Numbered from the stretch's first letter, positions 19,737-33,000 are shown. The stretch: 64,000 bases of DNA from Euryodendron excelsum (GCA_033060915.1 CM065397.1:29991501-30055500); one strand, 5' to 3'. The notes: a model not told the origin generated them from the sequence alone. Made by a program: numbers and translations.

Positions 19737-21800
19737 CCTACTCTTGACCATAAAACCCTACACTTACTAGAGCCTGTTTTCATGGAAATGATCTTCTTTA
19801 AATTTGCATAATTGTTTGAATTTGTTTTTCCAACTTCTCTACACTTACACCATGGTTTTCAAAACCCATTTTCAAAGTGCATGCACAAACCAGTAGGCTC
19901 AAACCCTAGTTCCAAACCATCTTCTAACCCTAGATTAACTTGACCCTAGTTGTCCAACCTTAGGTTAACCTAATCCAAGTTAGTTAACCCTAGGTTATCC
20001 TAACTTTAGTTAGTTAACCCTAGGTCAATCCAACCCTAGTCCAACCTAACCCTTAAGTGTCCAGTCCTAGGTTAACCTAGCTCGAGTTAGCCCTAGGTCA
20101 ACCCAACCAAGGTTAGTAAGCTCCAATGCTTCAATTCAAAGACCCCTTTTCAAATGACCTTTCAATTCAAAACCATTGTCATAGCATACTTTAAAAAACA
20201 TCCTACTTTCTTGAGATTTTAAAAATCAACCCCAAAATCTTTTCAAATGCTTCGATACTCTATCTTCAAAAATGCTTTCAAAAAGTTCTCTTGAACTTGT
20301 CTTGACTAAAATGGCTAGACACTCAACATTTTTCAAAAACTATTTTCAAAATGATTCCAAAAACCCATGACCCTAAAGTGTCCATAACCTTTTATGGTTA
20401 AGGATTCCAAGGGAAGGTGATACTTAAATACAACTTTCAAGGTTGTCCATATTAAGGTTCCAAAACCCTAAGTGTTTTCAAAAGCTCTCTTCAAAAATGA
20501 TTTTCAAGCATCATATTTTTGAAGCATATTCAAGTACAAGTGAGATATTCAAGAAGGACTCTATAACCCTAAAATTTTAAAAACTAAAAGGGAAGTCTCT
20601 AGCCCCTTTTCGAAACATATTTCCAAAGCTTATAGCCTAAAAGGAGTTTAATTCTTCAATGACTAACCTCTTAAAGGTGATGAAACATTAAACATGTCTT
20701 TCATAACGTATCCAAAAAAAAAAGAAAAAACTACTTTGAAAAGCTTTTCGAAGACAAGTTCACAAGAGCATTTCTAGCCCAAACTCTACCTCTAAAATTT
20801 TCAAAACAAGACTTCAAACCATTTGTAAAACTCCCTTGAGTTATTTTAAAACCTTTCTAGAAACTGCCTTGAGTTATTTCAAAACACTTTTAAAAACTCC
20901 CTTGAGATGTTTCAAAAACATTTAAAATCATCTTCGAACCCAATTTCAAAAACACTTCAAACATCCCAAGTCCTATTCAAGTTCTCTTTTTCCAAAGACC
21001 TCAAAGCGTTTTTAAAACTTTTCAAAGACTTCAATGTGTCTTTAAAGCATTCCAAAGGTCCCAATGTGCCTCTTTTCTATTGGGCCCTTACCTGAACTAC
21101 GAATGACTTGAGTCTTGCCAAATGAGATAGTAGGCAACCTAAAATGGTGTGGTCATAACCTTTATTTTAACTCAAGTTCCCTTTTCAAAAGTTTCTATCC
21201 ATTCAAATTTTCTATCTCAAATCCCTTCATAGCTTCCATGTTTCCAAACATCTTTTTCAAAACATGCATCGTGCATTATTCATTCAAAAAGTGATGACCA
21301 AACCCATTTTTTAAAATTCTAAAGTGGATATTAATAACCGTTTATTCAAGTGAGTGAACCAAAGGTGATTAGATATGTAGGTACCGAAATGGCTAGGTAG
21401 GGTGATGATCTTAGGATGTCTTCTCTACACAAAACCAACCTCCAAATCTAGAATCACTGTTTCTACAAGACCAAAGTTGAGTTATTTTAAAAAATGGATA
21501 AAATTCTTCCAAAGGTTGCTAAACAACCCGTTTTTCTTAAAATCCCTCTCAATAGGAAGTTTTCAAACATTTTTTGAAAATCTAAGTTTAGTCCTCGGAT
21601 TACACTAAGTTTTTAGGTGACCTAGCACATTTTTAATCATGTTAGGTGGCGACTCCAAACTTTTTCCAACAGCTCTTATTCAAATCAATTTCAAGTTCAA
21701 ACCTAGTCGCACTCATCCTTCTAGGAGGATGAGTTGTAACGAGAGAGTACCGCGTGCATTTTTCCATCATTTTGGAGTGCGAAAAAATCGGGGCGCGACA
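19737..21800 (+). repeat. element A 5' LTR, 3' half
   Basis: Homologous in reverse complement to about 31895-30096. It begins abruptly inside the LTR (TACTCTTGACCAT) at the border with the preceding minus element and ends ATCGGGGCGCGACA at 21800, two bases before the primer site. It contains CCTAGGTTAACC-type short repeats (19925-20125). The hairpin ACTCATCCT-TCTAGG-AGGATGAGT (perfect 9-bp arms, 21711-21734) lies about 65 bp before the end. The promoter half is missing. Confidence 0.75.
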
Positions 21801-21802
21801 GT

Positions 21803-21822
21803 TGTCGACTCCACTGGGGACA
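21803..21822 (+). promoter_or_regulatory. primer binding site of element A
   Basis: TGTCGACTCCACTGGGGA starts two bases after the LTR end. This resembles the TGGCGACTC..TGGGGA type that I associate with Ogre/Tat elements (tRNA-Arg, from memory, not checked). Element B has the related TGGCAACTTTGCTAGGGATA at the same spacing, and both are followed by CTTAGAGGGTTAGG. Confidence 0.7.
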
Positions 21823-23494
21823 CTTAGAGGGTTAGGTCATTGACATGTCTATTCACCCTTCAGTCACTCAGAATCTCCAATTACTTTGTTTAGTTTTATC
21901 CACTTTTTAAAATTTTTTCTAAGTTCCCAAAAAGTTTTCCAAAATTTTAAGTTTGTAAAAACAAACATTATTTTCCAATTTTTTTTTTTCCAGATAAGTG
22001 TCATCACTTGCGTTCATTACTTACATTCATACTCTTGCATTGACATCCACTTGCATGCTCTTGCATCGCTTTTCATATTCATGCTCTTGCATTGACCATC
22101 TGTTTTATCTTGCATTCCATTTTTTGAAAAGTTACTAACTCCTTCCATTTTCTTTTGTAGATAGACCTTTGTTTACACTTCATTTTATATCATATTAATT
22201 GGCATGTGTGTGATAAATGAGCAGAATGAGATGTGTGTTGTTGGGTCATTTTCTCCATTTTAAAAATTTCATACACACTTGGTGCGTTCACTTGCATTTG
22301 CATCTCTACATAATTACCTGGTTACTACCCTTGTAGATAGAAGGGAGAACAATATATTGACTGTGGGCTGATGCTGTGTCAGTTTCTCAGCCTACGGTCT
22401 CTTGATAGTTCCCCCGCTCGAACCACCAACCAAAGATGGGGTTCATCCTTTCGAAGGTGAACGCTGGAGGTTTGAAGGTTTAGAAACAAAGCTTTTTAGC
22501 ATTAGTAAACCTCCAACATCATGTTCATATAACACCCCATGCATAGTCGAACCTCTACCAAATTTAAGACACGCGCCTTAATTTCAAAATAAAAAAGGAA
22601 AGGGCAACCGCTTTACTTTCCCTTACATTATGCTCAATCCATGCTGTTGTGCTACTCAATTCAAGTTGTTATGATTTTCATGCATCTTTTGCATCATAAC
22701 TGCTCATGCATCCGTATTTATCTTAAGACTAGAGTTCTCAAAGTAACTCAAGCCATTGCATCTCCATGCATTTGATTACCCCCAGAGAATGGCCCCAAAG
22801 CCCTTCTCGCTCAAATCAAGCCAACCAAAACTTCTAAGGGTACCAAGTGATTCTAAGAATTCATGGCATGCATCAAAATCATCTCATAAAGAGGGGCCCT
22901 AATCCCTCTTCACTTACGGAGATAGGGCTGCCAAGAAGACAAGAGGCAATCCGAAATCAAGGTCTCTCACCGACCTCCTTCAAAGAAGGAGAATCTAAAG
23001 ACTTAAGAGTAGTTTAGGATTTTAAATATAAAAATAGAATAGGTGAAAGTCCTAAGAAAAATGTTCCATCTCCCCGTTTCAATGTACTTTTGAAAATTAC
23101 ATGTATAAAAGAAATTCACCTCAATAAAGTAATTATTCCTGTTGAATGAATAAGTGCACGAATGAATGACAACAGGTATAGTATTGCTTAACAGGGGCAA
23201 GACCCTATCTCCAAAGCTTGCCAAAACATCAAGATTAGTTCCCCTCGAAAGCCAGGGCATCCCTAAGTCATGTATTGCATAAAAATTTCCTTAATCTAGG
23301 AACTAACATATGATCCTTTTTTTTATTTTTTCCCCTTATTTCTGCCCTCCCCTCATCTCACAAAGGCTAGAAATAGTTCTTAGTGAGGTTTGCTTATATT
23401 TCATGTCATCATTGCTCCTAAAAGGGGAAAGAGAGGAGCTTAGGTACCTTCCATATACCGAGAATCAATTCTTACCTAGCATCGAGCAGCACAA
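21823..23494 (+). other. element A leader between primer site and gag
   Basis: About 1.67 kb with no credible coding frame. It shares collinear segments, in reverse complement, with B's leader at 36495-38116: GGGAGAACAATAT / CTGTGGGC (22340 vs 37690), ACCACCAACCAAAGATGG (22425 vs 37615), and the AAGACAAGAGGCAATC and TCTC..CGACCTCC stretch (22935 vs 37040). Length is normal for the long leaders of this lineage. Confidence 0.65.
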
Positions 23495-25346
23495 ATGGCA
23501 AGCGAGAGCAATACTACTGACCAATAGAACAGCCCAATAATTCGGGAAGAAGTGAATGAGATGAAAATAAAGATAGACGAGATGTTTAAACTCGTACAAA
23601 TGATGGCTTTTAAGGGGCTTGCTATGGATCTTTCAACTTCAACATCTCTCCCTAAAAAAATTGAGGTTATCCTGCCAAAGGTCACCCAACGTACTGATAA
23701 TATAGGTAAGAATAAGGAAACCCCAAAAGTGGTGCACGTCAAGGAAGAGGAAGAGGATAACCCAGAAACCATCATGCTAGCTGCTACACTGAAAAAAGAA
23801 AGCCAAGACCCCCTCAATATGAAGATACGAGGTCTGGAGGAGTCTCTGCACAGCTTACAAGGCCATGATACCTTCAGTGGGACATCTTATAACGAACTGT
23901 GCTTCTTCCCTAATCATCCAAGGCCGCCCAAATTCAAGATGCCCGATTTTCAAAAATATGATGGAAATGGAGATTCTGTGGCTCATCTGAGACTATATAC
24001 TGGTGCACTAAGTGGTCGTGGGAACGACCCCAAACTTCTAATGTAGCTATTTCAGCATAGCTTGTTCGGGTTTGCCTTGCAATGGTTTGCCTGCCTGAAC
24101 CTGAGGAAGACAATAACCTGGAATGAGCTGGTCACAGCCTTTCAATCACAGTATTAGCACAACAATGACGTGACCTGATGATGATGACCTGAGGGGAAAA
24201 GAAGAGTTTCAAAGCCTACGCTCTAAGATGGAGAGAAGCAGCTGCTCAGGTCAAACCCCTGTTAGTGGAAAAAGAATGTGTAGCTATTTGTGAATACCTT
24301 CTAGGGCCTGTATTACGAACGCTTATGCCTAAGCATTGGGAAGAGTTTCTCTGAATTAGTAATATAGGGGAAAATGATCTAGAACGGATTAAAAACTAGC
24401 AAGATCACAGACTTTTACTCCAAGATGGGTGAAGTCTTCTCAACTGTAGCAATAAAGGTATCAACCACTCGAGGTACTGGTAGGAAGAAGGGAGAAGTAT
24501 CCGCTATCTTACCAACTCAACAACAATTATACTACCTATAATATCAAGCTCGATCACAACCATCTGCTTCCATTGCCAACATCCCTGTCACCAATGTCCA
24601 AACACCTGCTCCCAGACCTGTAGCAACCCGACCATATTTCAACCCCAATAGAAATAACTAGTGGAACTGAGAATTCACTCACTTGGCATGCACTCTAACA
24701 GAGGCCTACCACGAGCTCTTTAAAGCCAAACACCTAAATCCTGTGCCCCTGCGGCCTCTGCCAAGTTCACTGTCTCTGCCTTTTAATCCAGCCCTCACCT
24801 GCGAATACCACTCTGGAGGGCAGGGGCATGACATGGAGTCCTATTCTCTCTAAAGCACAAGATCCAGAATCTCATTGACAACAAGGTCATCAATACTCAA
24901 GAAGCAAAGCTAACCCCTATACCCAACGTTACGATCAATCCCCTACCAGACCATGCTGTTAATATAATTACGAAAGGGGAAGCGGATCCAAATGGAATCA
25001 TAGCCATAGAGTACTTTGAGGAGAATTAGAAACTGAAGAAGAAAGCAATTGGGAAGAAGAGCCACCGACGTGTCCTATCTATCCTTACAACTTAAATGGA
25101 GAGCAAGATCCCTTTGACTGGCTAATTGAAGAACCAATGGAGAACACCCTCAGAGGTACCGTGATTGCTGATGGTTGGAGAGATGAATTCTTACACCCTA
25201 ACTATGCCATGGCTCAGCACCACCTAGCCGAGAACCTCTTCAATTGTGAGGACATGGGTAGGGGTATAGGAGAACCAAAAGTACTTATGGCGCCATTTGA
25301 ATTCAAGAAGGGTGATCTGGCTAGCCTATTCGCTGGAATTGATTAA
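23495..25346 (+). pseudogene. gag: degenerate gag of Tat/Ogre-like element
   Basis: The start ATG 23495 opens MASESNTTDQ, then a stop (23525-23527) and a coiled-coil-like stretch. The frame is open to a stop at 24044-24046. PPKFKMPDFQKYDGNGD with HLRLYTGAL (about 23930-24010) is the hallmark start of the retrotransposon gag domain in Tat-type elements. Sequence matching LFQHSL..ALQWF and FKAYALRWREAAAQV follows through further stops and shifts (24047-24260). A zinc-knuckle-like CEYHSGGQGH with the last Cys replaced by Tyr starts at 24800. The final open piece is 25137-25346. Clearly non-functional. Confidence 0.8.
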
Positions 25347-27680
25347 GAGGAAGCTAAATAAAAGAAAGTCAAAGAAAAGCGACTGCAAGTCTTGAGAGGA
25401 AGCCTGGGCACAAAACATAGGGAAGTAATAGAGCTTGAGCAAGGAAAGATCAACCAACAGAAAGAGAACTATCAGGGTTCCCAAGACCTGATAAGTAACC
25501 CAAATGTCTAAGCTGGAAGAAAAGAAGGAAAAGAAGATATCCACAATTACACTATGATCACCCACCTCTACCATTCCCCAGTCAATGCTTCAATCCATCC
25601 AATATAGCCCAACAAAGAAATTGGAGAATGGAGCATTGAAGAGGCAGGCGTGGTCCCAAAACCCACCTAAAGGGATAACCACCAAAGGGATGTTCTTTTT
25701 TCAAACTCTGCATTTACTTTTTGTTAATTCTGCTTTAAAAATCAAGAGCTTAGCATGTACATAAAATCCTTGAAATGAAAAAAAGCTTGAAGTTTATGAT
25801 TATCACCGTCTTCTATGAATATCTTTTTCTTTAGATGTTTCCCTTTTTGTTATGCCTTGACCTAAAAAGGGGGATAGTACATGCATCCTTACTAGTAGGG
25901 ACAATTTCTGACCCAAAGAGAGGAAACATTGGAGAAAGAGAAGAGAGAGTGGATCATAGAAAAAAGGGCAGCACCCGAAACATGCCATGACAAAGTAGCT
26001 GACAGTTAAACCCTCAAAAGGAAGAGAAGCCATCATTTCAAATTCCTTAAATAGCAAAGCAGTTTCTTCGATCAACCTACTCGAGCCGCAAGTGGTTTTC
26101 ATTCAAATACCCTAACCATGAACCACCCCCCATTGGGGCAAACATGGGTAACAGAACATTTAAACTAGCATTCACCTGTCTTAAAAGATGTTGCTAAATT
26201 TCTATAGTTGAACTTCATAGACTAAGCAATCTTGTTTGAAAGGAAGAGAGGCCATCTATTCTTTTACCATACAGTTAAAAGTACTCCCTTGAAAAGCCCA
26301 TTCAAACCAGGCTCATTCCTTTGACAAACCTAATCTAGTGATCACCACCCATAATGTGTCAAAGCAAAGTTAAGGAAAGATAAGCAAAAGTCTTCCAAAA
26401 ATAAGACATGAAGAGGAGGAAAGGCCAATAAAAAAAAAAAGGAATGATGACGAGTAAACAAATAACCTTAGAGGTACCAAAAGAAACCAGTAAGGGCATT
26501 GCCAATAACAATGCTCGGGCAAAGAAAAGAGAAATGGTGAGACTAAAACGTGGCAAAAGTTTGTACAGGAGTAGAGCAAATGCCCAAAAGAAAGACAAAT
26601 AGAAAAAGAAAAGAAGGTGAGGAAAAAGTCCAAAGGAGAGAACAAAAAAGAAAAAGAAAAAGCTGACAAGAGTGATCACTGATCAGTACAAAAACCCAGG
26701 AAAAGTGAAGCACCTTGGGCCTTTAACATCATTTCATTCAAAAATCTCTATAACCTAGCCACAATACAACTCGAAATAAAGCCCCCTTTGATCAGAGAAG
26801 ATTGCTTAGTCTAAACAAGTTCAAAAGAGAATAACGACTTCTAAAAAGAAAGATGAATAAAATAGTAAAAGCCTACTCAAGGTGGTTCTGGTTCATGTAA
26901 CCCCCACTAGAGATACGAAAATTATTTGAGCCTGTGTACCCTTCATTTCCTATAAACCCCGAGCCTAGCCTACATTACAGTCCAAAGTAAATCCTTCTCA
27001 AATTGAGGATGGAAATTGCCCGCTCCTTTGCTAAAGGCTACTTCAGTTGCCTCCTGGAGAGTTCACCAGTCCAAGTATGAAATCTCCAAGAAGAAGTCAA
27101 GAGAGCTACAGGCAAGGTTTTTCTTTTCAAATAAGGGAGAAGGGAGACGGGTTCGGAAATTGAAACCATAAGAACAGGGCAACTATTATCCCGTCACATC
27201 GGGAAAATGGCAAAACCAAGAAGGGAAATCTCGAGAGAAGAGCAAACGTTCAATAGGGCAAGCTCGCGGTTGACATTTAGTTAAACCAAAAGCTTGGAGC
27301 CTACCTTGGGGCTTGTTTTCATAAAACTTGTGCATCTGTGTGTTCTGCCATTCCTAAACTTTATTTAAACCCATACATGCAACGGTGCACAAATGGTTCT
27401 CATAACTGTCTAAAGCTTGTACATATCCATCATTTTCTATATGCGTTACGATTCATGCATTCCTGTGCTTATATATTCTTACTTTCTATTTTTCATGTGC
27501 ATACATTAAGGATAGTTTTAAAAATAAAACCAATCATCATCCCATACAAAATATAAAATCATCATGTCAATGTATCACACAATCATCATCCATAAAGGCC
27601 AACACATGGCCCCAAAACATAAAAGCATATAAATAACACTATCAATATGACAAAGCTAAAAATGTGTCAACTGAAGGAAA
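25347..27680 (+). other. element A interior between gag and antisense ORF; pol absent
   Basis: About 2.3 kb. 25370-25680 still looks like decayed charged coding sequence continuing from gag. The rest has no recognisable protease, RT or integrase motif in any frame. 26390-26680 is purine-rich on the plus strand, which creates two overlapping Phe/Leu-rich frames on the minus strand that I do not regard as genes. A full Tat/Ogre pol needs well over 3 kb, so pol is missing here rather than merely mutated. Confidence 0.6.
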
Positions 27681-27689
27681 GAAGCGCCT

Positions 27690-29512
27690 TAGGGAGCAGG
27701 ATCATCACTCAAATTAAAGTCTCCGGTATCCGGCACATACGAAGGAGGCTGGCTGGAAGAAGCTCCGACATCATAAGGGCCCTGACCAAGAAAAAGAAGA
27801 AGCATAAAGAAAGCCAGCATTAGAACACTAAAAGCATATAAAGAAATGAAAATATGAATTGCAAGTAGCATACCCAGCAGGCCTCCATCAAAGATATCCG
27901 GGTAGTTAGAGCATCCACCTGAGCATGGTAGTGGTCTCGAGCTTGACAAACTGTTACGTACTCCTCCTGGGAACAAACCCTTGGGCCCAACGCCATAGCT
28001 CGACCACCTCATGGCTGGTCACTTGTCCTCCAACCACCAGATCTATTTGGGTAAATGCACCAATGGACCTCGCCCTGAAATGAACCTTATAATCCACATT
28101 AGGCGGAAGCAAGAAACGGTTGTTATGCACCCTAACTATATAAGGAATCTCGATTTTAGCTCGATAAAACTCGAACATATATTAAGGAGGGTCTTTAGTA
28201 GCACAGAAGTCAGTGTGCAGCTGCCTCCAATAATGCTCCCCTAATTACAGCTCCCACGAAAGGTGGCCAATAAAGCTAACTTGTGACCTAGACAAAAGGA
28301 TGATGTCCCTTATACCAGCATACTGGAGAGACCGAGAGTAAGGTGTCCAAGGCACGCCCTGGGGCCTCAACAATTCTAGGTTAGCCCAGAAGGTGACAAA
28401 ATCTATAAGCAAAGACCGCTGGACTACTTGTTGTCTAGCCCATCTCGTGGCTCGTGAAAATGCATCTACTGCTAGCACCTTTGGCGGGCGCAATGGTAGG
28501 TACTCATAATTCCACCATATCAGGAAAGGCTAGAACCCATTCAAACTGCCCCATGCCCCAAATGTCCTGATTCACATCCCCTGCAAAAAGCCTGCGAAGG
28601 TGAAAGCCCGTTAGTTAACGTAATCTAAGGCTTCTAAATCAGCTACCAGACTCACCAAAGGTAGAGGAACTGTTAACTTGTTGTTGTTGCAAGAGCAACT
28701 AAAGACGACATATAGTATCAACAATGCCTCATGATAACTCGATTCTTTAGGGAGGGCTTAAGAGCAAAAGTCGTCTCTGCTAGACACAAGAGTGAAGCTA
28801 AGAAACTCGAACCAATAATCCTTGGCAAACCTAGGAGAAGACGAGCCTCAACAGGAGTCTTGGGCCGTAAAGAAATTGGGATGCCCCCAAAAGATAGGTC
28901 GGTGATCATCACCCAGTCAATAGGGGTGGGCCCCAACTTAAAACCTACCAAATGCAAGGTCCCGGTTTCCTCAAACCATCCCTTGAATAACCCAATCTCT
29001 AGCCTGTGATCAATTCTGTCTGTCTGAAGAGTCATAAAGGTGCCAAAGCTAATCTGAAGGAGAAAATCCTGGTAAGACTGAGCTGATGCCTGCATGGCTC
29101 TCAAGGCAGAAATAATGGCCCTTTTAAACGAACTATGAGTAGTCGATGGCATCCGACCATAAAGCAGATAAAGGCTCGAATGGTAGGCCAAATCCTACAA
29201 AGGTGGAACGTGTAGGATCACCAACTGATCATATAAGAAGGAGGCATCCTTACGCCTATCACGAACAGATGCCATCCTATACCCGGTTCTCGGATCAATG
29301 AACACTTCAACCTCCTTCTCAACCCCCTTGCCTAAAGTAGCAGAAGACTGGCCTCTGGCGGAACTCCCACTAGAAGCTGTTTGGCTTGAAGATTGCTAGG
29401 AGTGATGATTCTTGCCATGGACAAAGCTACTATAGTTGACATTACCTTCCTTGGGATCAACCCGTGTCCCACGGTGCCTCTTCTTCAAACCATCACCGCC
29501 TGTATCTGCCAT
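27690..29512 (-). pseudogene. antisense ORF of element A, plant-mobile-domain-like (broken)
   Basis: Reads opposite to gag. The start ATG (29512-29510) opens MADTGGDGLKKRHRGTR, then a Ser/Gln-rich stretch. The frame is shared through stops at 29396-29398 and just before 29191, to a stop at 28718. The segment TGTLHLVGFKLGPTPIDWVM followed by ITDLSFGG (about 28880-28945) resembles the plant mobile domain (PF10536) or the extra ORFs of Tat elements. Further decayed pieces (28493-28245, about PQGVPWTPYSRSLQ; 28178-27954; 28012-27689) continue a protein of about 600 residues with several frameshifts. Extra ORFs, often antisense and downstream of pol, are known in Tat-lineage elements; their role is unknown. 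Confidence 0.6.
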
Positions 29513-29559
29513 CCTTAAAAGCAACAATGGAAAGGAATGTAAAAAGTCAATCAGTAACA

Positions 29560-29668
29560 GGATATATACAAAAAAAAAAAAAAGAAAAAGAGAGAGAGAA
29601 ATACAAAAAGAAAATGAAAAAAAGAAAAAGGAAAAAGAGAAATAAAGAAAGAAAAAAAAAACAGTCAA
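29560..29668 (+). repeat. A/G-rich low-complexity tract
   Basis: About 105 bp nearly all A and G on the plus strand. On the antisense strand it is a pyrimidine-rich tract just upstream of the antisense ORF start. It could be part of a leader or promoter for that ORF, or simply low-complexity sequence. Confidence 0.6.
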
Positions 29669-29689
29669 GGCCTTGTCCTCTTTTTAGTT

Positions 29690-30095
29690 TTATTTCACGT
29701 CAATTCCTACGGTTTTCTGAGCTTGTTCCTCAAAAAGTTCCATTTCAAGTTTTCAAAATGGTTTCTTGGGTTTTTTTTTTCCCTTCAAAAGCCCTGTTTC
29801 AAAAGTTTTCTAAGGTTTTTTGAGCTTTTTTCTCAAAAAGTTCCATTTCAAGTTTTCAAAATGGTTTTTTGGGTTTTTTTTTTTCCTTCAAAAGCCCTGT
29901 TTCAAAAGTTTTCTAAGGTTTTCTGAGCTTTTTTATCAAAAAGTTCCATTTCAAAATTTTAAGTTGGTTTCCTATGCTTTCTCCTTCAAAAGCCCTGTTT
30001 CAAAAGTTTTCTAAGGTTTTCTAAGGTTTTTTCTCAAAAAGTTCCATTTCAAGTTTTTAAACTAGTTTTCCAGGCTTTTTCCTTCAATAGCCTCG
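29690..30095 (+). repeat. 103-bp tandem array in element A 3'UTR, four copies
   Basis: CTCAAAAAGTTCC recurs at about 29729, 29832, 29934 and 30033. The unit includes CCTTCAAAAGCCCTGTTTCA and TTTTCTAAGGTTTTCTGAGC. It continues after the solo LTR at 34974 (CCCCGTTTCAAAGAC..). The position, in the 3'UTR downstream of the antisense ORF, matches the arrays of the minus element at 9440-12295. Confidence 0.85.
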
Positions 30096-33000
30096 TGTCG
30101 CGCCCCGATTTTTGGGTGTCCAAGATCCTTTCGGCTCGGAGACCCTAAAGCACAAAACTCTATCACTAGAACTCATCCTCCTAGAAGGACAAGTGTGACT
30201 AGATTTAAAAATTTGTTTGATTATGGGCTTTTCAGAAAAATAGGAGTCGCTACCTAACTTAATTAAGATGAGTTAGGGCACCTAAAACTAAGTGTTAATC
30301 TGAAGATCAAACTTAAGGTTTTTCGAAAAAGGTTTTGAAAACTCCCTCAAGAGAGGGTTTTTAAAAAAATGGGTTGTTTGACAACCTTTGGAAAGATTTA
30401 AGCCCTTTTGAAAAATAACTCCATTTTGCTCATTTGAAAATAGAAATCTATGGTTCGGGGGTTGGTTACGTGTAGGGAAGATATCCTAAGATCATCACCC
30501 TACCTCGCCCTTTCGGTACCTACATGTGTAATCACCCTTTGTTCACTCACTAGAATAACCGGTTACCATTGTCTACTTAATATCCACTTTAGAATTTTGA
30601 AAACGTGGTTTAGTCATCACTTTTTGGATGGATGATGGATGATGCATGATGCAAGTTTTTGGAAGAAGTTTGAAGATAATAAGGGTTTTGAAAGAGTTTG
30701 GAATAGGAACTTTGAATTGATTAGAATTTTTGAAAAAGGGATTGGAGTTGGAATAAAAGTTATGACTGCACCATTTTAGGTTGCCTACGTATCTCATTTG
30801 GTGAGAATCAGGTCATTCATAGTTTGGGCAAGAGCCCGATGGAAAATAGACTCGTTAGGGCCTTTGGAAGGTTTGAAGACACTTTGGAGTCTTTGAAAAA
30901 GTTTAGGACACTTTAAGGTCTTTGGAAAAGTTTAAGACACTTTGAGGTCTTCGGAAGTTGAAGACCCTTTGAGGTCTTTGGAAGTTGAAGACCCTTTGTG
31001 GTCTTGGAAGTTTTGACTTGAAATTGAATGGTAGAGTGTTTTGAAAATGATCTTGGATCACCTTAAGGGAGTTTTGGAAAAAGGCTTTGTCATGACTTAA
31101 GAGAACTTGAAAGTATTTTTGAAGTCTTGTTTTGAAGACCTTGGAGGCATGTTTTGATGAATTAATTTTTGAAAGTGATTTTTGGAAATGGCAAAGGGTT
31201 TGGAATCATAATATGGACTACCTTAGAGGTTTTTCTTGATTTATCACTTATCCTTGGAATCTCTAACCATGAGGGGGCTAGGGACACCCTAGGTTTGTGA
31301 CCTTTTGAAAGTATTTTTGGAAATGTCTTGAAGGTAAAGTGTAGGGACAATTGAAGAGTTTATGGAGTTGGTTTTTTTAAATCACGAGAGTAGGGGGGTA
31401 TTGGAGAAATGGGTAATGTGAATAGTTTAAAATTGAAAGATCATTCAAAAAGGGTTCATAAGTTGGGACCTTGAAGCATATTAACCTATATTGGGTTAGC
31501 TTATGGTTAAGGGTGACCTAAGGTTCACTAACTTGGGTTAGGTTAACCTAGGGTTAAGGTCACTTAAGGTTAGCTAACTAGGGTTAAGTTAACCTAAGGT
31601 GAGTGAACTGGGGTCAAGTTAACCTAGGGTTAGATAACTAGGGTCAAGTTAACCTAGGGTTGGATAACTAGGGTCAAGTTAACCTAGGATTGGACAACTA
31701 GGGTCAAGTTAACCTAGGGTTGGACAACTCGGGTCAAGTTATCCTAGAGTTGGATTAGAAAATGGTTTTGGAAGTTGGTTTAATGCACTTTTGGAAAGAG
31801 TTTTGGAAAACAAAACATGTTATGCAATGGACTTTGGTGGACAACCCTTTTGGAGATCATTTCCTTGAAAATTTGGACTCTATCTAAGAGTATGGTTTAT
31901 ATGGTTGATGTTTGCAGACCATTTCGAAGAAGGTTTCTTTATAACCATTATAACCATTATCTTGACAAGAGTATGGATTTTAAGAATCAACACAATGGTG
32001 ATAACCTTTGAAAAACCACTTTTAATACAAAGATAGAGAGAATGAACTCTTGAAAACCATTTTTAAGAAGGAGATTTTGAAAATCATTTTTAAAGGAAAC
32101 TATTCTAGCAAGTTAACGTTCATATGGCCTATGTAAGGGATACCTCTCAAGTGAGGGTTCCATGGGGCCATTCCAACCACTAAACTTGAGAGAATAGAAA
32201 CCATAGAAATCAAAGAGTTTGAATATCATTCTTAAGCAAGCATAAAGAGAAAAGGGAACCATTCTAACAATTTAGGGCTCCTATAGCCAATGTAAAGGGA
32301 GACCACTCAAGAGAGGGTTTCATGGGGCCATTTTAACCACTAAATTTAAGATAATGGAAACCTTGGAAATTAGAGATTTTGAAAGCAACTTTTATGCAAG
32401 TTGAAATGCAATGATGCAAAAGTGTGAATTAGGGGGTAGTGGGGGATTTTCTAAGGCATGACTCCTAAGGTCTCATCCTAAAGTTTAAGGGACCAACTCT
32501 TTGAACAATTTTTTAAAGAAATATAGAGCTTGGGAATGGCATGAAAATAAGAGCAATGTAAGCATTGTAGAACATGACAATATGTATAAAATGAAGTCAA
32601 GCATACAAAACATGATCAAAATAGTAACATGCAAGGGGTCATGATCACGTACAAGCCTTTAGGCTACACCACATAAACAAGGGCTCCTAGGCCATACCAT
32701 CTTAAAGTAGGCTAGTGAGAGATCCCCCTACACGGTGGCTCTCACTTGCTTTCCTCTAGGCATGATCTAAGAGCCCTCTTGGCTCAAGCATGCAAGAAAG
32801 GGGGTTGAAGATGGGGATTAAAATAGAGAATAGCTTAAGTAGGCTAAGAGGGAGAAGAGAAGAGTGGAGGAAGACACAAATATAAAAGAGATACCACCTT
32901 TTGCCTTCAACACACTTTTAGTCTTCCAAAGATGTTTTGATTGGAGCTTGAATGACTTCAAGAAGGCTTAGAGGGCTGGTGGGGAGTGTTTGATAGTGTA

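Noticed and set aside
26359..26679. Phe/Leu-rich minus-strand frames resembling membrane proteins
   Set aside because: Produced by a purine-rich stretch read on the other strand; two overlapping frames give equally hydrophobic products and neither has a recognisable family pattern.
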